21,110 nucleotides of DNA, taken from an uncultured Bacilli bacterium (GTDB taxonomy: Bacteria; Bacillota_I; Bacilli_A; RF39; UBA660). The number at the start of each line of letters is the position of its first letter. Position 1 is the first letter of the stretch. The position numbers were made by a program, and so were the translations under genes. The notes beneath the pieces are model-generated. The model saw only the letters and a list, made by a program, of their open reading frames with translations. It was not told the origin of the DNA and did not search any database. Below are positions 14,971 to 21,110 of the stretch, piece by piece. The stretch is taken from NCBI GenBank assembly GCA_947630195.1, contig CANRGQ010000018.1:1-21110 (forward strand). Reading direction: 5' to 3'.

Positions 14971-17319
14971 GTGGCTTATAAGACCTTAAAATTTGGAGAT
15001 TATCGTGAAAGAAGAAGCTTTGCAAAATCTAAAAACACACTTGAACTTGCAGACTTATTAGAAATTCAAAAGAAAAGTTATCAAGACTTTCTAGACAAAG
15101 GAATTAGAGAAGTTTTTGATGATTTATTTCCTGTGGAATCATTTACGGGAAATATTTCCTTAGAATTTGGGGATTATTCTTTTGAAGAACCAAGATATTC
15201 TATTAAGGAAGCAAAAGAAAGAATGGTAAACTATGCCTCTCCTTTAAAAGTAGAAGCAAGATTATTCATTCATGAAACAGGAGAAGTAAAAGAACAAGAA
15301 ATATTCCTTGGGGATATGCCTTTAATGACGGAGGCTGGTACATTTATTATTAATGGTGCCGAAAGAGTTATTGTCTCTCAACTTGTTCGTAGTCCATCTA
15401 TCTATTTTAAAAAAGAAATAGATAAAAATGGTCGTCATATTATTTCGGGAGAAGTTATTCCGAATAAAGGAACTTGGTTAGAGTTTGAAACAGATGCTAA
15501 AAATGTTGTTTACGTAAGAATTGATAGAACAAGAAAAGTTCCGGTAACAACATTCTTAAGAGCAATTGGTTTATCTAGTGATGAAGATATCATTAGTGTT
15601 TTTGGTGAGAATGAATTCTTAGAAAATACGATTCAAAAAGATAGTACGAAAAATACTGATGAAGCCTTAATTGAAATTTATGAAAAATTAAGACCAGGTG
15701 AACCTGCAACTCTAGATAGTGCCAAAAACCAATTAATAACGAGATTCTTTGATCGTTTCCGTTATGATTTAGCAAAAGTAGGAAGATATAAATTTAATAA
15801 GAAATTAAATGTTTGTGACCGTTTAGTTGGTTGTACTTTAGCAGAAGACATTAAAGATGGTAAAAATGTAGTAGCTGCCAAAGGTACTTTAGTAACTAAA
15901 GAAATTCTTCCAGAAATAAGAGCAGCTTTAGAAAAAGGTTACAATTTAAAAGAAACTATAACTAATATGGAACTTGATGATTATAATAAGATTCAAGAAG
16001 TTTTAGTATATGATAAAAATGATAATAAGAAAACTATAAAAATTATTGGTATTGATACAAGTATAGATGAAAAGAGACTTACTATTCCGGATATTTATGC
16101 TGCTGTATCATACTATTTAAATTTACATGATGAAATTGGTAATACTGATGAAATAGATAACTTAGGAAATAGACGTGTTCGTCAAGTTGGTGAGTTAATT
16201 CAAAATCAATTTAAAACTGGTGTTTCTAGAATGGAAAGAGTTATTAGAGAAAGAATGACAACGCAAGAAGTTGAAAATATTACTCCTAAAACTTTAATAA
16301 ACATTCGTCCAGTAACGGCAGCTTTAAAAGAATTCTTTGGATCAAGCCAATTATCTAAGTTCATGGATCAAATTAACCCAATCGCCGAACTTACTGATAA
16401 AAGACGTTTATCAAGTTTAGGGCCAGGCGGGCTTTCAAGAGAGCGTGCTGGTATGGAAGTAAGAGATGTTAACTCATCTCACTACGGAAGAATTTGTCCA
16501 ATTGAATCACCAGAAGGTCAAAACATTGGACTTATTACCAGTCTTGCTGGTTATGCGAAAATTAATGAATATGGTTTCATTATGACTCCTTATAGAAAAG
16601 TAGAAAATGGCGTTGTTAAAGATGAAATTGTTTATATGACTGCTGACGAAGAACAAGATTTATATATCAGTCAAGCCACAGTTAAATTAGATGATAAAAA
16701 TGCCATTATTGATGATGAAATTTTAGTTCGTCACAATGGTGATAACGTTATGGTTAAAAAAGAATTAGTAGACTTTGTTGACGTGGCGCCTAGTCAAGTT
16801 GTATCTGTTACAACAAGTTGTATTCCATTCTTGGAATTCGATGATGCTAACAGAACTTTGATGGGATCTAACATGCAAAGACAAGCAGTGCCACTTTTAA
16901 CTAGTGAAGCGCCAATTGTTGGTACTGGTGTTGAGTGGATTGCGGCTCGTGATTCTGGTTCCACTATCGTTTGTAAAGCCGATGGTGTAGTTGAATATGC
17001 CGATGGCTTAAAAATTGTTGTTAAAGTTAAAAATGGTAGTGATACATATCATTTAGCCAACTTTGAAAGAAGTAATGCATCTAGTTCTATTAACCATCAT
17101 CCATTAGTTAAAAAGGGTGATAAAGTTCATCGTGGTCAAGTTATTGCCGATGGTCCATCTACTGAAAAAGGTGAACTTGCTTTAGGTAAAAATATGACTG
17201 TTGCTTTCATGACTTATAATGGTTATAACTATGAAGATGCTGTTATTTTAAATGAAAGATTAGTAAAAGATGATGTGTATACAAGTTTACATATAGATCA
17301 CTATGATATACAAAATTAG
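14971..17319 (+). CDS. rpoB: RNA polymerase beta subunit, N-terminal part (frameshifted gene)
   Basis: The first 780 or so residues of RpoB, with the remainder in another frame from about 17310. The GTG at 14971 is chosen because AGGGGTGAT lies just upstream; the ATG at 14953 precedes that site. Landmarks in order: GTFIINGAERVIVSQLVRSP, VVYVRIDRTRKVPVT, LGNRRVRQVGELIQNQF, the rifampicin cluster (residues 457-483), SLGPGGLSRERAGMEVRD, HYGRICPIESPEGQNIGL, MQRQAVPLL and NGYNYEDAVILNERLVKDDVYTS. The frame then breaks after HIDHYDI and stops at 17317-17319. Relative to the family the break removes about four residues (EARD before TKLGPEEI) and 13 bases. In the rifampicin pocket, positions equivalent to E. 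coli Gln513, Asn518 and His526 are Lys463, Ile468 and Asp476. Confidence 0.93.
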   Translation: MAYKTLKFGDYRERRSFAKSKNTLELADLLEIQKKSYQDFLDKGIREVFDDLFPVESFTGNISLEFGDYSFEEPRYSIKEAKERMVNYASPLKVEARLFIHETGEVKEQEIFLGDMPLMTEAGTFIINGAERVIVSQLVRSPSIYFKKEIDKNGRHIISGEVIPNKGTWLEFETDAKNVVYVRIDRTRKVPVTTFLRAIGLSSDEDIISVFGENEFLENTIQKDSTKNTDEALIEIYEKLRPGEPATLDSAKNQLITRFFDRFRYDLAKVGRYKFNKKLNVCDRLVGCTLAEDIKDGKNVVAAKGTLVTKEILPEIRAALEKGYNLKETITNMELDDYNKIQEVLVYDKNDNKKTIKIIGIDTSIDEKRLTIPDIYAAVSYYLNLHDEIGNTDEIDNLGNRRVRQVGELIQNQFKTGVSRMERVIRERMTTQEVENITPKTLINIRPVTAALKEFFGSSQLSKFMDQINPIAELTDKRRLSSLGPGGLSRERAGMEVRDVNSSHYGRICPIESPEGQNIGLITSLAGYAKINEYGFIMTPYRKVENGVVKDEIVYMTADEEQDLYISQATVKLDDKNAIIDDEILVRHNGDNVMVKKELVDFVDVAPSQVVSVTTSCIPFLEFDDANRTLMGSNMQRQAVPLLTSEAPIVGTGVEWIAARDSGSTIVCKADGVVEYADGLKIVVKVKNGSDTYHLANFERSNASSSINHHPLVKKGDKVHRGQVIADGPSTEKGELALGKNMTVAFMTYNGYNYEDAVILNERLVKDDVYTSLHIDHYDIQN

Positions 17320-18557
17320 GACCTGAAGAAATTACGAGAGATATTCCAAATGTTGGAGAAGATGCTCGTAAAAACCTTGATGCTGATGGTATTGTTAAAA
17401 TTGGTACTGAAGTTAAAGAAGGCGACATTCTAGTTGGTAAAGTTACGCCAAAAGGTGTTCAAGAACTTACAAGTGAGGAAAAATTACTTCATGCCATTTT
17501 CGGTGAAAAGACAAGAGAAGTAAGAGATACCTCTCTAAGAGTTGAACATGGTGCTGGTGGTGTTGTTCATGATGTTAAAGTTTATACTAAAGAAAATAGT
17601 GATGAATTACAACCAGGAGTATCAAAAGTAATAAGAGTATATATTATTCAAAAGAGAAAAATTCAAATTGGTGATAAAATGTCTGGTCGACATGGTAATA
17701 AAGGTGTTATTTCTCTTATCTTACCAGAAGAAGATATGCCATACTTACCAGATGGTCGTCCAGTTGATATAATGTTAAACCCACTTGGGGTTCCATCTCG
17801 TATGAATATCGGTCAAATCCTAGAATTACACTTAGGAATGGCTGGTAAAAAATTAGGTGTTCATTATGCAACGCCAGTATTCGATAGTGCTTCTTGGGAA
17901 GATATTCAAGAAGAAATGAAAGAAGCGGGAATGGATCCAGATGGTAAGACTGTTCTATATAACGGAAGAACCGGTGAACCATTTGACCAAAGAATTTCAG
18001 TTGGTGTTATGTATATGGTTAAACTTCACCACATGGTTGATGATAAACTACATGCGAGAGCCACTGGACCTTACTCACTAGTTACACAACAACCACTTGG
18101 TGGTAAAGCCCAATTCGGTGGTCAAAGATTTGGAGAAATGGAAGTTTGGGCCTTATATGCTTATGGTGCTGCTCACGTTCTTCAAGAAATCTTAACTGTT
18201 AAAGCCGATGATATAGTGGGAAGAGTTAAAGTTTATGAAGCCTTAGTTAAAGGTAAACTTGTAAATCAAGCTGGTGTTCCTGAATCATTTAGAGTATTAG
18301 TTAAAGAATTCCAAGCTCTAGGATTAGATGTTCAAGTTGTTGATAATGATGACAATGTCTTAGAATTTAAAGATATTGAAGAAGATGAAGATGACAATGA
18401 ACCATTTAGAATTGAGGAAATTGAACTTCCGGAGGCTCCTGAAGGAGAAGAACCTTTTACTCCAGTTGAAGAAGAGGAAGAAGTTGAGGAAGAAGACTCA
18501 TTAGATGATTTAGAATTTCCTGGTGAAGAATTAGAAGAAGATATTGAGGTGGAATAA
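17310..18557 (+). CDS. rpoB: RNA polymerase beta subunit, C-terminal part (frameshifted gene)
   Basis: Continuation of rpoB in the next frame, beginning at TKLGPEEITRDIPNVGED; it has no start codon of its own at the junction. It contains KVTPKGVQELTSEEKLLHAI, QIGDKMSGRHGNKGVIS (conserved catalytic-face Lys and His), LPDGRPVDIMLNPLGVPSRM, and GGKAQFGGQRFGEMEVWAL, which binds the beta' subunit. About 70 residues of very acidic tail follow (EEDEDDNEPFRIEEIELPEA...), longer in acid runs than in most Firmicutes. An ATG at 17679 (MSGRHGNKG) lies inside the conserved domain and is not a real start. The two parts together make about 1,195 residues, close to B. subtilis RpoB. The stop overlaps the rpoC start by one base. 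Confidence 0.93.
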   Translation, partial: TKLGPEEITRDIPNVGEDARKNLDADGIVKIGTEVKEGDILVGKVTPKGVQELTSEEKLLHAIFGEKTREVRDTSLRVEHGAGGVVHDVKVYTKENSDELQPGVSKVIRVYIIQKRKIQIGDKMSGRHGNKGVISLILPEEDMPYLPDGRPVDIMLNPLGVPSRMNIGQILELHLGMAGKKLGVHYATPVFDSASWEDIQEEMKEAGMDPDGKTVLYNGRTGEPFDQRISVGVMYMVKLHHMVDDKLHARATGPYSLVTQQPLGGKAQFGGQRFGEMEVWALYAYGAAHVLQEILTVKADDIVGRVKVYEALVKGKLVNQAGVPESFRVLVKEFQALGLDVQVVDNDDNVLEFKDIEEDEDDNEPFRIEEIELPEAPEGEEPFTPVEEEEEVEEEDSLDDLEFPGEELEEDIEVE

Positions 18558-21110
18558 TGATAGATGTAAGTAAATTTAAAGGTATTAAAATTAGTATTGC
18601 GTCTCCAGAGAAAATCCGTAGTTGGTCTTATGGAGAAGTAAAAAAACCAGAAACTATCAACTATCGTACATTAAAACCTGAAAGAGACGGATTATTTTGT
18701 GAAAAAATATTCGGACCTACCAAAGATTTTGAATGTTCTTGTGGTAAATACAAAAGATTAAGATATAAAAATGTTGTTTGTGATCGTTGTGGTGTTGAAG
18801 TTACACGTTCTAAAGTAAGAAGAGAGAGAATGGGGCATATTGAACTTGCCGCTCCATGCTCTCACATCTGGTTCTTTAAAGGTGTTCCTTCTAAAATGGG
18901 CTTAGTACTTGATATGAGTCCAAGAGATTTAGAGGAAGTATTATACTTCGTTAGTTATGTGGTAATTGACCCAGGAAATGTTCCTCTAGAAGAAAAACAA
19001 ACTTTATCTGATAAAGAATATAGAGCCTATTATGAAAAATATGGTAATACTTTTAAAGTAGGAATGGGTGCTGAGGCTATCCAAGAATTACTTAAAAGAG
19101 TCGATATTGATAAAGAAATAGAGAATGTAAGAGCCGAACTTGAAAATGCGACTAGTCAAAAGAGAATTCGTCTTGTTAAAAGATTAGATGCTCTAGTATC
19201 ATTCCAAGAATCAGGCAATAAACCTGAATGGATGGTTTTAACTGTTCTTCCAGTTATTCCTCCAGAATTACGTCCAATGATTCAACTTGATGGTGGTCGT
19301 TTTGCTACTAGTGATTTAAATGATTTATATAGAAGAATTATTAATAGAAATAACCGTTTAAAGAAATTACTAGAACTCGGAGCTCCAACTATTATTGTTC
19401 AAAATGAAAAGAGAATGCTTCAAGAGGCTGTTGACTCTTTATTTGATAATGGTAGAAGGGGAAGAAGTATTACGGCGGCTTCTAATAGACCATTAAAGAG
19501 TTTATCTAGTATGTTAAAAGGTAAACAAGGAAGATTCCGTCAAAACTTACTTGGTAAGAGAGTTGACTATTCTGGTCGTTCTGTTATCGTTGTTGGACCA
19601 AATCTTAAGATGTATCAATGTGGTTTACCAAAAGAAATGGCTATTGAATTATTTAAACCTCATGTTATTCATGGTTTAGTGGAAAGAGGTTTAGCTCATA
19701 ACATTAAGGGTGCTAAAAAATTAATTGAAGCTAGAGATGAATGTGTTTGGGATATCGTTGAAGATGTTATTACAGAATATCCTGTAATGCTTAATAGAGC
19801 CCCAACGCTACATAGACTTGGTATTCAAGCTTTTGAGCCAAAATTAGTTGGTGGTAAAGCTATTCGTTTACACCCACTTGTATGTACAGCCTTTAATGCC
19901 GACTTCGATGGTGACCAAATGGCTGTTCACGTTCCATTATCGGAAGAAGCTAAAGCGGAAGCTCGTATCTTAATGCTTGGTGCTAATAACATCTTAAATC
20001 CAAAAGATGGAAAACCAATCGTTACTCCAAGCCAAGATATGGTGTTAGGTAATTGTTATCTTACCATGGAAGAAGCTGGTGGTAGAAACGAAGGTAAAGC
20101 TTATAAAGATTGTAATGAAGCCCTAATGGCTTATGAAAGAAGAGAAATTGATTTACATACAAGAATTGCAATTCCAGTAAGATCATTTAAACATAAATTA
20201 TTTATCGAAGAACAACAAGATAAATATTTAGTTACAACCGTTGGTAAAATTAAATTTAATGAAATTTTACCAGATACATTCCCATATCTAAATGAAGGTA
20301 CAAAAGAAAATATTGAAGGTATTACCCCAAGTAAATATTTCTTAAGTATGGGAACTAACTTAGAAGAAGAAATCAAAAAAATGCCTCTAGTGGGACCATT
20401 TGTTCAAAAAACATTAGGTCAAATTATTGCGCAAGTATTCAAAAGATATAAAACTACTGAAACATCAGTAATGCTTGATAAATTAAAAGATCAAGGATTT
20501 AAATATTCAACAATTGCGGGTATTACCGTATCTGCTGCCGATGTTGTAAGAAGTGATGCGAAGGATGAAATTATTGCCGAAGCTAAAAAGAGAGTTGATA
20601 AGATTAACAAACAATATCAAAAAGGTTTAATTACCGAACAAGAAAGATATAATGGTGTTATTCAAATTTGGTCTGAAGCAACTGATCAAGTTAAAGATGC
20701 TCTTGCTGCAATTGCTAAAGATGATTTCAAAAACCCAATCTTCATGATGATGAATAGTGGAGCTCGTGGTAAGATTTCGAACTTTACTCAACTTGCTGGT
20801 ATGCGTGGTTTAATGGCCAAACCAGATGGTACAACCGTAGAAATTCCGATTACCTCATGCTTTATGGAAGGTTTATCCGTATCTGAATTCTTCTTATCAA
20901 CCCATGGTTCAAGAAAAGGTTCTGCCGATACGGCATTACGTACCGCAGACTCTGGTTACTTAACAAGAAGACTTGTTGATGTAGCACAAGATATTATTGT
21001 TAAAGAACACGATTGTGGTTCAATGCAAGGTGTTGTTGTTTATGATTTAATAAATGATAAAGATGGTTCCGTAATTGAAAGTAGAAAAAAGAATTTTAGG
21101 AAGATTTGCT
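18557..21110 (+). CDS. rpoC: RNA polymerase beta' subunit (3' partial, frameshift near 21083)
   Basis: The catalytic beta' subunit, cut by the window edge after about 850 codons. The ATG shares its A with the rpoB stop (TAATG), and GAGGTGG (18546-18552) is the ribosome binding site, so translation is coupled. It has the N-terminal zinc site C60-x-C62...C75-x2-C78, the lid and rudder area (SLSSMLKGKQGRFRQNLLGK followed by RVDYSGRSVIVVGP), NRAPTLHRLGIQAFEP, and the Mg-binding NADFDGDQMA (Asp449, Asp451, Asp453). The bridge-helix and trigger-loop region follows (MMMNSGARGKISNFTQLAGMRGLMA). Near 21083 the frame slips: the family's EKRILGRFA is found one frame over, directly after VIES, so two bases appear to be missing. 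Beyond that point the frame of this feature no longer reads RpoC. Confidence 0.95.
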   Translation, partial: MIDVSKFKGIKISIASPEKIRSWSYGEVKKPETINYRTLKPERDGLFCEKIFGPTKDFECSCGKYKRLRYKNVVCDRCGVEVTRSKVRRERMGHIELAAPCSHIWFFKGVPSKMGLVLDMSPRDLEEVLYFVSYVVIDPGNVPLEEKQTLSDKEYRAYYEKYGNTFKVGMGAEAIQELLKRVDIDKEIENVRAELENATSQKRIRLVKRLDALVSFQESGNKPEWMVLTVLPVIPPELRPMIQLDGGRFATSDLNDLYRRIINRNNRLKKLLELGAPTIIVQNEKRMLQEAVDSLFDNGRRGRSITAASNRPLKSLSSMLKGKQGRFRQNLLGKRVDYSGRSVIVVGPNLKMYQCGLPKEMAIELFKPHVIHGLVERGLAHNIKGAKKLIEARDECVWDIVEDVITEYPVMLNRAPTLHRLGIQAFEPKLVGGKAIRLHPLVCTAFNADFDGDQMAVHVPLSEEAKAEARILMLGANNILNPKDGKPIVTPSQDMVLGNCYLTMEEAGGRNEGKAYKDCNEALMAYERREIDLHTRIAIPVRSFKHKLFIEEQQDKYLVTTVGKIKFNEILPDTFPYLNEGTKENIEGITPSKYFLSMGTNLEEEIKKMPLVGPFVQKTLGQIIAQVFKRYKTTETSVMLDKLKDQGFKYSTIAGITVSAADVVRSDAKDEIIAEAKKRVDKINKQYQKGLITEQERYNGVIQIWSEATDQVKDALAAIAKDDFKNPIFMMMNSGARGKISNFTQLAGMRGLMAKPDGTTVEIPITSCFMEGLSVSEFFLSTHGSRKGSADTALRTADSGYLTRRLVDVAQDIIVKEHDCGSMQGVVVYDLINDKDGSVIESRKKNFRKIC

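Noticed and set aside
17301..17325. Programmed ribosomal frameshifting to join the two rpoB parts
   Set aside because: There is no slippery heptamer in frame, and conserved residues are missing at the junction, so a frameshift event alone would not restore the protein.
17716..17982. Minus-strand frame of 88 codons opposite the rpoB C-terminal part
   Set aside because: It is antisense to strictly conserved RpoB codons and has no translation signal.

Overview
This is an AT-rich chromosomal window, roughly 30% GC by eye, from a low-GC Firmicute. It carries sigK with a recognisable pro-sequence and a full-length spoIVA, which points to an endospore-forming member of the Bacilli. Very high A+T, frequent TTG/GTG starts, short intergenic gaps and a surface protein with an NPxTN-type sorting signal fit the uncultured gut Bacilli (RF39/RFN20/Erysipelotrichales-like lineages). 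That placement is inference; nothing in the window fixes the genus.

Layout, all protein genes on the + strand. (1) 1-1388: 3' part of a secreted beta-helix-like surface protein with a C-terminal sorting signal, then a bidirectional-looking terminator. (2) 1638-2952: a small single-pass membrane protein of unknown function, then sigK, the late mother-cell sporulation sigma factor. (3) 2998-8783: DNA replication and repair genes: polA, a terminator, then a tight run mutM-cca-dnaD-nth. (4) 8832-11153: an accessory pair, a membrane-anchored XRE-type regulator followed by a secreted protein whose promoter carries an inverted repeat over its -35. A 198-base non-coding stretch ending in a strong terminator follows. 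(5) 11206-12684: spoIVA behind a good SigE-type promoter. (6) 12856-14895: HU protein, a three-helix membrane protein with an OB-fold-like outer domain, and an RsmC-like methyltransferase. (7) 14971-end: rpoB and rpoC, overlapping by one base.

Two aspects stand out. First, rpoB and rpoC each contain a frameshift inside a strongly conserved motif, best explained by small deletions. Both genes are essential, so sequence or assembly error is the leading explanation. Second, the rifampicin pocket of RpoB carries Lys, Ile and Asp at the positions equivalent to E. coli 513, 518 and 526. Two of these are classical resistance substitutions, so intrinsic rifampicin resistance is predicted.

Promoters can be read in front of most transcription units (TTGNNN-17-TAtAAT type, plus SigE-type before spoIVA). 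Several sit so close to the start codon that leaders would be only about 8 to 13 bases, and ribosome binding sites come in two styles, AGGAG and GGTGAT. I saw no tRNA, rRNA, CRISPR array, insertion sequence or prophage. I did not find a convincing wholly new system. The least explained part is the regulator/secreted-protein pair with the structured non-coding stretch after it (8832-11153).
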